NCBI GenBank assembly: GCA_029433155.1
Contig: JAQYTT010000004.1
Span: 31,165 to 95,164, forward strand
Source of the DNA: Lactobacillaceae bacterium L1_55_11
Lineage (GTDB): Bacteria; Bacillota; Bacilli; Lactobacillales; Lactobacillaceae
Direction: 5' to 3'
Length of the DNA: 64,000 nucleotides
A model generated the notes under the pieces. It was not told the DNA's origin. It saw only the letters and a program-made list of their open reading frames with translations, and did not search any database. Below are positions 42,467 through 51,661 of the stretch, one piece after another; positions within the stretch are counted from its first letter, which is position 1; each line of letters opens with the position of its first letter. Both the position numbers and the translations under genes were made by a program.

Positions 42467-43813
42467 ATGCCGTCTAACCCTAATTTTTTGCCCAACAACT
42501 TATCCCAGCACCACCACATGAACGCCCCCTGGCAGCAGTACCTCCAAGACGAAGAAGGACCCGCTAACCAGGCCAGTTTGAAGGCCCGGACTGCCCTGGT
42601 AGCTCGAATCGGGCGCCTGCTCTTAGCCGGTGGCACCGGGGCCTGGCAGGTCCGTGACAGCATGAATACGGTGGCCCAGGTGCTCGGACTGGCCGTGACG
42701 GCTGACATTGGCCTAACGACCATCACTTTAACTGGTTTTGACGGGCCCGAAAGTGATAGCCAAACCATCGCCCTGGCCAACACCGGGGTGAACACCGCCC
42801 AGCTGGATGACGTGGAAAACTTCGTTGCCCACTTCAATCAAGAGACTGCACAAGAGTCCCTCCACCAAATTCACCGCGACTTGGATCAACTCCAAGCAGT
42901 CAGTCACCACTACCCCGCCTGGGCGGTTAGTCTAGCGGCTGGATTAGCCTGTGCTGGTTTTATCTTCTTACTGGGTGGTAGCTGGTCGGAAATGTTGGGT
43001 TGTTTTGGCGGGGCCAGTGTCGGGAACTACGTCCGGCGGCGGCTAATTGACCACCACCTGACGACCGTGATTAATACCGGCCTGGGGGTGGCCGCCGCTT
43101 GCTTGACCTACTTTTTGATTTTTACTGGTCTACGCCTTGGCTGGCAAATTAACCCCCGTCACAGTGCTGGTTACATTGGCGCCATGCTCTTTGTCATCCC
43201 TGGCTTTCCCTTTATTACCAGCATGCTAGACATTGCCAAGTTAGACATGCGCTCTGGGTTGGAACGGCTGACCTACGCCCTGCTGATTACCCTATCAGCT
43301 ACTTCAGTCGGTTGGCTAGTCGCCAGTCTCACCGGCTTGCACCCGGCTAATTTCTTACCCCAGGGCCTTGGTCTCCTCCCCCTCATTATCATCCATCTCC
43401 TGGCCAGCTTTGCCGGGGTCTATGGCTTTTCAGTCATGTTTAACAGTCCCCAAAAGATGGCCATCACGGCTGGTTTTGTTGGCGCAATTGCTAATACCTG
43501 CCGGCTGGAGCTGATTAACCTCGGCCAGGTTCCGGGCGCAGCCGCCGCCCTGATTGGTGCCCTAATCGCTGGCATCCTGGCTTCAGCCGTAAACCACTGC
43601 ACCGGCTTTCCCCGGATTGCTCTAACCGTGCCGGCCATTGTCATCATGATTCCCGGTCTCTATATTTACCGGGGGATTTACAACCTCGGCTTTAACCAGG
43701 TCGGCACCGGCGCCTACTGGTTAGCCCAGGCGGGCTTAATTATCCTGATGCTGCCCCTTGGTCTCCTGGTCGCCCGGGTTCTCTTTGACAAGCGTTGGCG
43801 CTACGTCGACTAA
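42467..43813 (+). CDS. Threonine/serine exporter, ThrE family
   Basis: The 448-residue protein joins the two halves seen as separate genes in some bacteria. The DUF1212 part (residues 40-300) has IGRLLLAGGTGAWQVRDSMN and FVIPGFPFITSMLDIAKLDM, and the C-terminal DUF3815-like part has FNSPQKMAITAGFVGAIANT. It contains about ten membrane helices after a soluble N-terminus. Members export Thr and Ser or related compounds. AAGAAGGCCGGCCC precedes the ATG, a modest ribosome binding site. Confidence 0.87.
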   Translation: MPSNPNFLPNNLSQHHHMNAPWQQYLQDEEGPANQASLKARTALVARIGRLLLAGGTGAWQVRDSMNTVAQVLGLAVTADIGLTTITLTGFDGPESDSQTIALANTGVNTAQLDDVENFVAHFNQETAQESLHQIHRDLDQLQAVSHHYPAWAVSLAAGLACAGFIFLLGGSWSEMLGCFGGASVGNYVRRRLIDHHLTTVINTGLGVAAACLTYFLIFTGLRLGWQINPRHSAGYIGAMLFVIPGFPFITSMLDIAKLDMRSGLERLTYALLITLSATSVGWLVASLTGLHPANFLPQGLGLLPLIIIHLLASFAGVYGFSVMFNSPQKMAITAGFVGAIANTCRLELINLGQVPGAAAALIGALIAGILASAVNHCTGFPRIALTVPAIVIMIPGLYIYRGIYNLGFNQVGTGAYWLAQAGLIILMLPLGLLVARVLFDKRWRYVD

Positions 43814-43823
43814 GCTCAGTCCG

Positions 43824-43871
43824 TTGACAGGGCTTTCTTTTTCCGATATAGTTAACTGGTTAACTAGTTAG
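43824..43871 (+). promoter_or_regulatory. adcR promoter with AdcR-type zinc operator
   Basis: TTGACA (43824-43829), 17 bases, TATAGT (43847-43852). TTAACTGGTTAA (43852-43863) is a perfect match to the streptococcal AdcR operator TTAACYRGTTAA, and a second overlapping copy TTAACTAGTTAG follows. The site sits on the -10 and the likely transcription start, so AdcR should repress its own operon. Confidence 0.8.
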
Positions 43872-43879
43872 GAGACTGC

Positions 43880-44323
43880 ATGAATACTAGTCAAGAAATT
43901 TTAGCTGACCTAAATGTCTTAGTCCAGCACTTTGCCCAGCAGGCCGAAGTCATTAACCAGGACCGGCGTGCTGATACCAACGCAACCCAGGCCCATATCT
44001 TAATGCTTTTGGATGGCCACCCACTCAGCAACGGTGAACTGGCAGCCCACATGCACCTCAGCAAACCGGCCATCACCAAGGCGATTAAACTGCTGACGCA
44101 GGCCAAATTTATTACCGGGCACCCCGCCGCTGATGACCGCCGGCGGGTTGTTTACCAGTTGACAGCAACCGGCCAAGAGTTAGCCCTGGCCCACCAAGAT
44201 GCCCACCAGCAAATGGTGAACCAAATTCAAAGTACCCTGGCTAACTTTGACCCCGACCAGCAGCAAACCATTACCCAGTTTCTCAAGCAGTTGAACCAAG
44301 ATCTTGGAAAGGATTCCTTATGA
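43880..44323 (+). CDS. adcR: MarR-family zinc-responsive repressor, AdcR-like
   Basis: The 147-residue winged-helix protein shows the dimer helices, the recognition region LSNGELAAHMHLSKPAITKAIKLL and the wing (AADDRRRVVYQLTATG). His residues near positions 42, 108 and 112 (in GHP and HQDAHQ) match the zinc-site pattern of AdcR. The operator in its promoter supports the assignment strongly. Its stop overlaps the next ATG by four bases, so it is translationally coupled to the zinc-binding protein gene. Confidence 0.88.
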   Translation: MNTSQEILADLNVLVQHFAQQAEVINQDRRADTNATQAHILMLLDGHPLSNGELAAHMHLSKPAITKAIKLLTQAKFITGHPAADDRRRVVYQLTATGQELALAHQDAHQQMVNQIQSTLANFDPDQQQTITQFLKQLNQDLGKDSL

Positions 44324-45213
44324 AACGCACAATCTGGTTAATCAACATCCTCGCCCTCATTGTAATCGGTACCGTCGGCTGGGCGGTTTTCAAGCCCCAG
44401 AATCAACCTAGTCAAAGTGACAAAATCAAAATTGTCACTTCCACCAGTGTTTACGCTCAGGTGGCCAAGGCTGTGGCCGGCGACCACGCTGACGTTTCCG
44501 CCGTTATCACTAAGCAAAACGTTTCCCCAGAAGACTACGAACCAACCAGCGCAGTCGCCCACGAAGTCAGCCAGGCCCAAGTGGTGGTGGCTAACGGCCT
44601 GGGTTATGACGCCTGGCTAAACAAGTTGGCTAAGGCCAACACCAAGGTGCAACTCGTCCAGGTCGGTTCCGATGTTTTGGGACTAAAGGACGGTGCCAAC
44701 CCACATCTTTGGAACGACCCCGAAAACATGGCCAAAACGGCCCACTACCTGGCCGACGTCCTCAGTAAAAAAGACCCTAAGCACCGCAGCGATTACCAGA
44801 AGAACGCTGACAGTTACGTCCAGTCGCTCAAGCCAGTCACCAACCTGGTCGCCGAGCTCAAGCCTAAGACCAGCGGCCTGAAGGTCACTGAAACTGAGCC
44901 AGTCTTTGAATACATGTTAAACGCCCTCGGCGTTCAAATCACCAACGAGGACTTTGCCGAAGCGGTTGAAGAAGGCAATGATCCTTCACCAGCTGTCCTA
45001 GCCAGTCTCCGGTCTGACATTGAGAACCATCAAATGGCCTTCCTGGTCGATAACACTCAGACCACCAGCAGTACGGTGACTAACATTGTTGACCTCGCTA
45101 AGAAGAACAACATTCCAATCGTCAAGGTCACCGAAACCAGCCCTGAAAACCAATCCTACGTTGACTGGAAATTAAGCGAACTCAAACAGATTCAAGCCAT
45201 CTTACATCAATAA
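44320..45213 (+). CDS. Zinc/manganese ABC transporter substrate-binding protein (ZnuA/AdcA-like)
   Basis: The 297-residue protein belongs to the cluster-9 metal-binding family (IVTSTSVYAQVAKAVAGDHADV, GLGYDAWLNKL, NPHLWNDPENM with a His ligand, and FLVDNTQTTS). It has an N-terminal hydrophobic anchor (ILALIVIGTVGWAVF) but no lipobox Cys. The usual first ligand motif DPHEYEP reads SPEDYEP here, so one His is missing, and there is no His-rich loop. No ATPase or permease gene follows: a terminator ends the operon after this gene. It must borrow a transporter encoded elsewhere or serve as a zinc buffer. Confidence 0.85.
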   Translation: MKRTIWLINILALIVIGTVGWAVFKPQNQPSQSDKIKIVTSTSVYAQVAKAVAGDHADVSAVITKQNVSPEDYEPTSAVAHEVSQAQVVVANGLGYDAWLNKLAKANTKVQLVQVGSDVLGLKDGANPHLWNDPENMAKTAHYLADVLSKKDPKHRSDYQKNADSYVQSLKPVTNLVAELKPKTSGLKVTETEPVFEYMLNALGVQITNEDFAEAVEEGNDPSPAVLASLRSDIENHQMAFLVDNTQTTSSTVTNIVDLAKKNNIPIVKVTETSPENQSYVDWKLSELKQIQAILHQ

Positions 45214-45241
45214 GAAAAGACCACCGAACGGTGGTCTTTTT
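45213..45241. terminator. Terminator after the adc operon
   Basis: AAAAGACCACC-GAAC-GGTGGTCTTTTTT lies right after the stop codon and also serves the convergent amidotransferase gene. Confidence 0.9.
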
Positions 45242-45909
45242 TACTGGGCTAAATAGTCTAAGAGGGTGAACATAATCGCCAGATTCTCAGCCGGGACCGG
45301 TTGGTCCAGGATATCAGCTGGGCCCTGGTGGAGGTCATTGTGGTCGAGGGCGTACTGGCCATCATTAACCACCATTTCTCGCAGGTTGGTTGCCTGGGGT
45401 TCTAAGTGGAACTGCAGGCCAATCGCTTGATGCCCAATCACAAAGCCCTGGTTCTTTAACAGGTCGCTGCTAAAGAGGAGCTGACTACCAGTGGGCAAAT
45501 CAAAGGTTTCTTCGTGCCAGTGGAGGGCTAAGGCCTTTTCAGGCAGGCCCGGAATGGCATCAGTTTCACAATAAACCGGAGCCCAGCCAACTTCCTTGAC
45601 TGGGGCCTTGCCAATCTTAGCACCCAGGGTTTTAACAATTTGTTGGGCGCCAAAGCAGGCCCCGTAGATTGATTTACCCTGGTCTAGGAGAGTTTTAATC
45701 AGGTCGCGCTCAGCCTTAATCCAGGGAAGATCATCATTGGGACCCATGGGTCCACCTAAGACCACCAAGAAGTCAGTTTCATCAGCACTGGGCAGCTTAC
45801 CGAACTGATAGGGATGGTAAATGAAAACCTCGTGACCGCGTTGATCGGCCCAGTCTTGAATGGCTCCCGGACCTTCGTTGGGGGTATGTTGCAAAACATT
45901 AATGCGCAT
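45241..45909 (-). CDS. Class I glutamine amidotransferase-like protein (GMP synthase-like domain)
   Basis: The 222-residue protein is a stand-alone GATase1 domain. GACFGAQQIVKTLG has the Cys nucleophile, VLGGPMGPNDD is the oxyanion-side loop and LQFHLEPQAT supplies the catalytic His and Glu. Members of this branch act on small gamma-glutamyl compounds or as deglycase-like enzymes; the target is not known. It is a single gene on the minus strand with AAAGGTG before its ATG. Confidence 0.85.
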   Translation of the reverse strand: MRINVLQHTPNEGPGAIQDWADQRGHEVFIYHPYQFGKLPSADETDFLVVLGGPMGPNDDLPWIKAERDLIKTLLDQGKSIYGACFGAQQIVKTLGAKIGKAPVKEVGWAPVYCETDAIPGLPEKALALHWHEETFDLPTGSQLLFSSDLLKNQGFVIGHQAIGLQFHLEPQATNLREMVVNDGQYALDHNDLHQGPADILDQPVPAENLAIMFTLLDYLAQ

Positions 45910-45985
45910 AAAAACACCTTTCCATCACCGGCAATCTTGGTTTGGGTATCGCCTGCACAGCCCCAGAATGGTTATATTTTAACAC

Positions 45986-46019
45986 AAAAAACCGCCCCCA
46001 CCGAAAGGTAGGGGCGGTT
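45986..46019 (-). terminator. Terminator of the large secreted protein gene
   Basis: AACCGCCCCTACC pairs with GGTGGGGGCGGTT, followed by TTTTTTG on minus. Confidence 0.88.
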
Positions 46020-46062
46020 CTAACTAACTAGGTTAGCTAGCGCCGTAAATTAACTTAAGGAA

Positions 46063-47733
46063 TTAAGCCAACTTGTAAACAGTAGCTTGACCGTTGTTAG
46101 CTGCATCGATTACGTCGTGATACATATCAGCAACGCGGCCAGTGTTAGTAGCCCAAAGTGAACCGATGAGGTATGCCTTTTCAATAGCGCGGCGAGTGTC
46201 ACCAACAACGTTCTGTGCATCATAGAGTACAGAACCGGCGATGTCACCAGCGATAGTGATAGGAGCACCAATTGCCTGAGCGATTCCACCGGCGATAGGG
46301 ATAGCACCAAGACCTGCGGTCAAAGCACCAACACCAATCGTACCAGCAGTCAAAGCAGTGTTAGTTGCCAGGTTAGCAACTTCGCCAACAGTGTTAGCGA
46401 TAGTGTCACCAACAAGGTAAGAAGTGATAAAGGTTGCATCTGCGATAGTTGCAGCTGAAGCCTTCTCAGCTTCCTTATTAACAGTGTTTGGCTCAGTGAT
46501 TGCCTTAGTTGAAGCATTTGCTGCAGTAGCAGCTTCGTTGTCCTGCTTAGTACCATTTGCAACACGGTTAGTGTTGTAGTTGTTAATAAGCTGGGCAGTA
46601 TATGCTGGACCAACAAGGGCTGGAATCAATGCATACAGTGCTGCACGACGAGCTTCATCAGCTCCACGCCATGCCTCACGGAATGCAGTTTGTGCAGCCA
46701 TTGAAGCAAGGATGATTGCCTGGGCTGGGATTCCTCCCAATGCACCGAACCAAGTTCCCGTTGCAATACTTGCGATTGCAAAGGCAACTGAGTTGATAGC
46801 AGTCCAGACCGCATCGATAACTCCGATAGCGATGTTTGAAACTACTTGGATAGCACTATCCAAGAGCAGGATGCCAGTAACGGCAGCCTTAGGGAAGATG
46901 TTGTTTGCGACCATGGTCTCTGCTTCAGAAGCAGCGGCCTTCTTTTCCGCAAAGCTTTCATCCTGTACTAGCGCACTACCAGTACCTGGATTGAACACCT
47001 TGTACTGCTTACCATCAGAACCGCTAACTACAGTGTAGTCACCGTTACTAATAGTAACAAGCTTACCATTCATAACTAAGCTCAATGCCTTCGTTGCTGG
47101 ATCATAGTACTGATCAACAGCAGTTCCACCATTGTTACTCAATTGTGTATGGGTCAAGCCAGCAGTGTTAAATTGACTTGCGCTTAAGTCTTTACTGTTA
47201 GCACCTAATCCAGTGACAGCAAACGGTGCCTTGTTAACAGTGGTTTGCTTGTTGTTGCTGTCAAGATTCTTGACATCACCAAGCAAGTTACCTACGGCCA
47301 ACGTAGCAGTGTCGACGGGTTGAACTTGACGTAAGTCGTTCGCGGCGTCAACATCGTTGCTGTATGACTTGGGGTTAGTTACCACGCCGTTTGACTGGTT
47401 GTTCGTAACCTTTGGATCACCAAAGAAATTACTCTTAGCAGTCAAGATATTCTCATATGGAACATCTGAATCGGGCTTGGTATAACCACTACCTTGGTTA
47501 GTCTTCGCAACAGTTGCAGAAGACTGGGCGGTAGTATCAGGCGTAGCGTATGCAGTGTTATCACCGGCAGTATCAGCCGAGAAAGGCTTGATTTCCTGCA
47601 AAGGATTCGAAGTCGAATCCGCAGTGAAGGGCTGCAAATCGCCAGAATCGGCACTAGCTTGCACAGATGCAAACAGGCCGAAACCTAGCAAGGCTACAAG
47701 CGCTGTTTTAGAAACAGCTTTGATTGCCCCCAT
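46063..47733 (-). CDS. Large secreted protein with Ala/Gly-rich hydrophobic C-terminal half, unknown
   Basis: The 556-residue protein starts after a strong AGGAGG and has a clear signal peptide (KTALVALLGFGLFASVQASA). Residues 30-270 are polar, rich in Asn, Thr, Asp and Lys with short repeats (PFTADS and PFSADT). Residues 285-556 alternate hydrophobic helices (ILLLDSAIQVVSNIAIGVID, TIGVGALTAGLGAIPIAGGI) with polar loops, without any catalytic motif I recognise. Codon use is more AT-rich and more uniform than that of neighbours, as in highly expressed genes. A perfect hairpin near the transcript 5' end could stabilise the message. A pore-forming or surface-coat role is possible but unproven. 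Confidence 0.7.
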   Translation of the reverse strand: MGAIKAVSKTALVALLGFGLFASVQASADSGDLQPFTADSTSNPLQEIKPFSADTAGDNTAYATPDTTAQSSATVAKTNQGSGYTKPDSDVPYENILTAKSNFFGDPKVTNNQSNGVVTNPKSYSNDVDAANDLRQVQPVDTATLAVGNLLGDVKNLDSNNKQTTVNKAPFAVTGLGANSKDLSASQFNTAGLTHTQLSNNGGTAVDQYYDPATKALSLVMNGKLVTISNGDYTVVSGSDGKQYKVFNPGTGSALVQDESFAEKKAAASEAETMVANNIFPKAAVTGILLLDSAIQVVSNIAIGVIDAVWTAINSVAFAIASIATGTWFGALGGIPAQAIILASMAAQTAFREAWRGADEARRAALYALIPALVGPAYTAQLINNYNTNRVANGTKQDNEAATAANASTKAITEPNTVNKEAEKASAATIADATFITSYLVGDTIANTVGEVANLATNTALTAGTIGVGALTAGLGAIPIAGGIAQAIGAPITIAGDIAGSVLYDAQNVVGDTRRAIEKAYLIGSLWATNTGRVADMYHDVIDAANNGQATVYKLA

Positions 47734-47754
47734 AATTTCCTCCTAAATTCTTTT

Positions 47755-47812
47755 GTGCTTTACCCTAAAGCACTTACCCTATTATCACACAACTTTGGCG
47801 AAATATACAACG
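47755..47812 (-). promoter_or_regulatory. Promoter and 5' hairpin of the secreted protein gene
   Basis: On minus, TTGTAT followed by an extended TGTGATAAT -10, then GTGCTTTA-GGG-TAAAGCAC (47755-47773), a perfect 8-bp hairpin about 20 bases after the predicted transcription start. Confidence 0.6.
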
Positions 47813-47884
47813 ATTTCACTTAGATATTTTTTAAATAAAGGGCTTTACGTTCAAGTATTTTGAACTTTTTGGTTGATTCTAAAT

Positions 47885-47912
47885 TAAAAAGCCCCGTTTT
47901 AATAACCGGGGT
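47885..47912 (-). terminator. Terminator of menE-menG-clc
   Basis: CCCCG/CGGGG with a ten-base loop is followed by CTTTTTAATTT on minus. Confidence 0.65.
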
Positions 47913-47974
47913 CCGAACTAAGGTAAATATAATAGGAGCAAAAAGTTCGGTAATTCCCATCTGCCGTGGTCAAA

Positions 47975-49273
47975 CTAGCCCCACCAGCGCAACCGTTCTT
48001 GCGGCGCAACTACTAGCTGGGAAGCCAGAGTGGCCAGGGCCACGCCCAGGCTAAGGGGCATCATGGCGGAATAATCCAGGTGGGTAATTTCAAACATCAT
48101 CAACATGGCCATCAGCGGTGCCTGCTGAGAAGCCGCTAGGAAACAGGATCCACCTAGGATAGCTGCCTGTCCAAAGGGCACGGCCATAAACCAGGGGTGG
48201 ACCAGGCTGAGCGCTGCCACACCCACGACTGCCCCCAGGGCAATCGCCGGGGTCAGGGTGCCGCCGGCTGCGCCGGCCCGAATCGTCCCGACCGTCATGA
48301 CCAACTTGGCCAATCCCCCAACTAGTAAGATACCAACCACGGCCGGATGGCTGTCGATGGCCAGTTGCACAATACCCCGACCGTTACCCATGATGGCTGG
48401 AAAGGCCATGGCAATCAAGCCAGTCAGACCGGCCGCTAGCGGCAATTGCCAAAAAATCCCCCGACCCTGGGTTTGGTGCTCTTCCGCCCAGGCGAAGGCC
48501 CGGCGGCCCAGACCGCCCAAAAGCCCGGACAGGGGACCGACCAAGATCACCAGGAACCAGGTTGCGTGGGAAAAGTGCATGTCCGCTAGAGAATAGTAAG
48601 GCCCATAACCCTTGGCCAAGGCACCGACCGCCATGGCTACTACCGACATCACCAGACTAATCGAAACAGTTTTTACCGTAATCTTCTTTAACAGCATTTC
48701 GACGGCAAAGAGCATGCCGGTAAAAGGAGCAATATAGACCCCAGCAAAACCAGCGCCGGCCGCCGAAGCTAAGATCAACTTGCGGTCGGTATCACTGAGT
48801 TTGGCCAGGCCGATTTTTTGACTGAGCATTTCCCAGCGCTGGGCCAGCACTACCCCGGCCTGCCGGGGCGCTAATTCCCGGCCAACCGAACCACCGGTCC
48901 CAACATAGAAAATCTGGGTCAAAACATTGACCACCGTACTGCCGATCGGCATGGTTTCCCCCTGCAAGGCCCCCTTAATACCGACAAAGGGCTGCAGCCG
49001 GTTACGCTGCCACCACCAAATTGCAGCGGCAATTAGGCCCCCTAAAAAGACAGCCCCCAGGCGGCATAACGGTGCGACCGAATTAGCGAAGGGCTGATGT
49101 AAGCTTTCGTGAAAGTGCAGGAAGAAGCGTTCCACCACACCCAAAAATTCGGACAGGAGGGCAGAACTCAGACCGACGACCACGCCAACGACTACGGTCG
49201 CAATTAACAGGGCAGCCCACTGGGGCGCCTGGTTTTTAACATGTTTTAATACCGTTGCTTCGCTAGGCTGCAT
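47975..49273 (-). CDS. ClC-family chloride channel/antiporter
   Basis: The 432-residue protein has 10-12 helices and the family signatures: GTGGSVGRELAPRQAG (usual GSSLGREGPxxQ, ion-binding), AGFAGVYIAPFTGMLFAVE and a C-terminal GAAGGTLTPAIALGA in place of GGxFxP. It moves chloride or fluoride-like anions, perhaps coupled to protons. CLC-F channels show similar altered motifs, so fluoride export is an alternative. It lies 17 bases after menG on the same strand and so is probably in the same transcript. Confidence 0.85.
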   Translation of the reverse strand: MQPSEATVLKHVKNQAPQWAALLIATVVVGVVVGLSSALLSEFLGVVERFFLHFHESLHQPFANSVAPLCRLGAVFLGGLIAAAIWWWQRNRLQPFVGIKGALQGETMPIGSTVVNVLTQIFYVGTGGSVGRELAPRQAGVVLAQRWEMLSQKIGLAKLSDTDRKLILASAAGAGFAGVYIAPFTGMLFAVEMLLKKITVKTVSISLVMSVVAMAVGALAKGYGPYYSLADMHFSHATWFLVILVGPLSGLLGGLGRRAFAWAEEHQTQGRGIFWQLPLAAGLTGLIAMAFPAIMGNGRGIVQLAIDSHPAVVGILLVGGLAKLVMTVGTIRAGAAGGTLTPAIALGAVVGVAALSLVHPWFMAVPFGQAAILGGSCFLAASQQAPLMAMLMMFEITHLDYSAMMPLSLGVALATLASQLVVAPQERLRWWG

Positions 49274-49290
49274 TCGCAGGCCTCCTAAAT

Positions 49291-50007
49291 TTAATCCGGT
49301 TTACGGGCAAAGTGGGCCGCCGCGGCCCCAAAACTAAAGCGCTTAACCGTTACATCCTGATAACCCAGATCTGCCAAAAGCTGGGAAAGGGCCTGGTAGT
49401 TCATAAAGTGCTCAGTGGTTTCATCCAGGTACTGATAAGCTGAGCCCTTACCGTGGGCAAAGACCTGGCCAAACCACGGCATCAATTTGCCCACGTAGAA
49501 ACGCCAAAAGGGCTTGATGATCGGATTAGTGGGTTGGGAGGTTTCCAAAATCACCAACTGACCGCCCGACTTTAAGACCCGGTACATTTCTATTAGGCCT
49601 TGTTTAGGGTCGGGCAGGTTGCGCAGGCCAAAGCCAATCGTCACCAGGTCAAAACTTTGGTCCTCAAAGGGCAGGTGCATGGCATCCCCTTGAACCAGTT
49701 GGATTTTGTCCGCCACTGGACTGGCCGCCACCTTTTTTTGACCGACAGCCAGCATCTGGGCACTAAAGTCTAAGCCAACCACTTGGCTCTTGGCATCACT
49801 AGCTTGAGCCAGGGCCAGGGCCCAGTCAGCTGTGCCAGTTGCAACATCCAGGAAATGACCGGCAGCCGGTAGTTGAATCTGGGCCATGACCTGCCGGCGC
49901 CAGTGCTGGTGATTGCCCAGGCTGATAATGTTATTCATCTTGTCGTATTCTGGCGCAATGTGGTCGAAGAGACCGGCCACGTTGGTATTTTTAGGAGAAC
50001 GTACCAT
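49291..50007 (-). CDS. menG: Demethylmenaquinone methyltransferase
   Basis: The 238-residue class I methyltransferase (UbiE/MenG) shows VAGLFDHIAPEYDKMNNIIS, the cofactor loop LDVATGTADWALALAQ and TIGFGLRNLPDPKQGL. It methylates demethylmenaquinone as the last step of menaquinone synthesis. Its ATG overlaps the menE stop by one base (TAATG), showing coupling. Other men genes are not in the window, so quinone synthesis depends on genes elsewhere or on supplied precursors. Confidence 0.95.
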   Translation of the reverse strand: MVRSPKNTNVAGLFDHIAPEYDKMNNIISLGNHQHWRRQVMAQIQLPAAGHFLDVATGTADWALALAQASDAKSQVVGLDFSAQMLAVGQKKVAASPVADKIQLVQGDAMHLPFEDQSFDLVTIGFGLRNLPDPKQGLIEMYRVLKSGGQLVILETSQPTNPIIKPFWRFYVGKLMPWFGQVFAHGKGSAYQYLDETTEHFMNYQALSQLLADLGYQDVTVKRFSFGAAAAHFARKPD

Positions 50008-51443
50008 TATTTGAGTTCCTTTAACTGGGTTAGCTGGGCCTGGAGGGCCCGCCGTTTAATCTTGCCACTAGCTGTCCGAGGCCAGTAATCAGTCCAATAA
50101 AAACGCTGGGGCGCCTTGTAGTGGGCTAAGTGCGTCCGCCCATAGGCCCGCAGGTCCTTGATATCAACTTTCTGGTCCAAGATGGCAACCGGTACCATCC
50201 CCCACTTAGCATCGGGCTGGCCAACCACTACGACTTGATTAAGTCCTGGGAAGTGGCCGAGGACCTCTTCCACTTCCTGGGGAAAGACATTTTCGCCACC
50301 GGAACTGATCATGTCCCCGCGCCGACCGGCTATATATAGGAAGCCATCTTCATCTAGATGACCATAATCACCAGTATCAAACCAGGCATCTGGACCGGTT
50401 GCGCGCTTAGCTTGGTTCAAATAACCGGGGCTTAGGGTCGGAGTCTGTAACCAAACCTGGCCAACCTGACTGGGTTGGCCCTGGTCATCAACTAACTTTA
50501 GGCTGACGGGAAAGAGGGGCTTACCGACCGAGCCCAGCTTGGCCAGGGCCATCTGTGGATCTAAGGCAACTACCTGGGAAGCGGTTTCGGTCATCCCATA
50601 GGACTGCACCACTGGAATTCGGTGGTCTTGGGCCGCCTGGAGCATGGCCTTGCTACTGGGACCACCCCCTAACAAGAGGACCCGGAACTTATCCTGGTAG
50701 ACCTGACCTGGTTTTAAATCAGCCAACAGTTCCTGAAGCATGACCGGCACCACGGAAATATGGCTTACCGGCTTTGTTAGGAGGCGTTGATTGACTGCGT
50801 GGGCATCAAACTTGGCCATCAAATCCAACCGCATCCCGTAGAGCAGTTGACGCATCATAATTGAAAAACCAGAAATATGAAAGAGCGGCACGACGGTTAA
50901 CCAGGCGTCGTCGGCCTGGAGACCCAGGTTTAAGGCGCTCCCCATCGCCGAATAAAAATGGTTAGCAAAACTCTGCAAGACGCCCTTGGGCTTACCAGTA
51001 GTACCAGAGGTGTACATCACACTGGCAATGGCTTCTGGCTCATAGTTTTTAACGGGGGCAAAGTCCGGGTCTGCGGGATTGGTCCTTAATTCCTCTAAGG
51101 TTAGTTGTTGTCTAACAGCTAGGTCAACCGAGTAGTCATCATCGGTGATCACCAGGTCAAGATTGGCATCTTGGATTTGCTGGTCAATTTCAGGCGCTGC
51201 CAAGCGACGGTTGAAAAAGACAATGGTTTTCCCAGTTTGTAAAACAGCTAGAATGGTCAGGTAACTGGCTAAATCATTTTTGATAACTAGGCCAATCCGT
51301 GGCTGGTCACTAAGGAGACTAACTTTAGCCGCCAGGTCATTAGCCTTTTCAGCTACCTCCGCAAAGGTCAGAACCTGGTCTTCAAAAGTGACCGCCGGGC
51401 GCTCTGGCGTTAATTTAACCCGCTTTGTTAACCAATTTTCCAT
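50007..51443 (-). CDS. menE: o-Succinylbenzoate-CoA ligase
   Basis: The 478-residue adenylate-forming enzyme starts at the ATG at 51443. It has the phosphate loop VMYTSGTTGKPKGVLQSF, the A5 motif VQSYGMTETASQ, DTGDYGHLDEDGFLYIAGR and the C-terminal RTASGKIKRRAL with the catalytic Lys. It activates o-succinylbenzoate for naphthoate synthesis. Assignment to MenE over other acyl-CoA ligases rests on menG next door. TGG-TATGAT ends six bases before the ATG and there is no proper ribosome binding site, suggesting a leaderless message. Confidence 0.88.
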   Translation of the reverse strand: MENWLTKRVKLTPERPAVTFEDQVLTFAEVAEKANDLAAKVSLLSDQPRIGLVIKNDLASYLTILAVLQTGKTIVFFNRRLAAPEIDQQIQDANLDLVITDDDYSVDLAVRQQLTLEELRTNPADPDFAPVKNYEPEAIASVMYTSGTTGKPKGVLQSFANHFYSAMGSALNLGLQADDAWLTVVPLFHISGFSIMMRQLLYGMRLDLMAKFDAHAVNQRLLTKPVSHISVVPVMLQELLADLKPGQVYQDKFRVLLLGGGPSSKAMLQAAQDHRIPVVQSYGMTETASQVVALDPQMALAKLGSVGKPLFPVSLKLVDDQGQPSQVGQVWLQTPTLSPGYLNQAKRATGPDAWFDTGDYGHLDEDGFLYIAGRRGDMISSGGENVFPQEVEEVLGHFPGLNQVVVVGQPDAKWGMVPVAILDQKVDIKDLRAYGRTHLAHYKAPQRFYWTDYWPRTASGKIKRRALQAQLTQLKELK

Positions 51444-51661
51444 GTTCCTATCATACCATTTCAACTAATTTGTGTTTTGAGGGTCACCGTTGTAAACTAG
51501 GTCTTGTTGTTAGGACTGGTGTACCACTTATCCATATATCAATTTTGAGAGATGGGTTAGTGGTTTGGCTGTCCCGTTTTTGACCGGGTTTCCACCCCTA
51601 AACTTATCAACCATACCAGTTCATAGGAAAATTCAATTTTAACGCAAGGAAAGGCACAGTA

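Noticed and set aside
51444..51661. CopY-type operator upstream of copB
   Set aside because: No TACANNTGTA-type site is present in the spacer.
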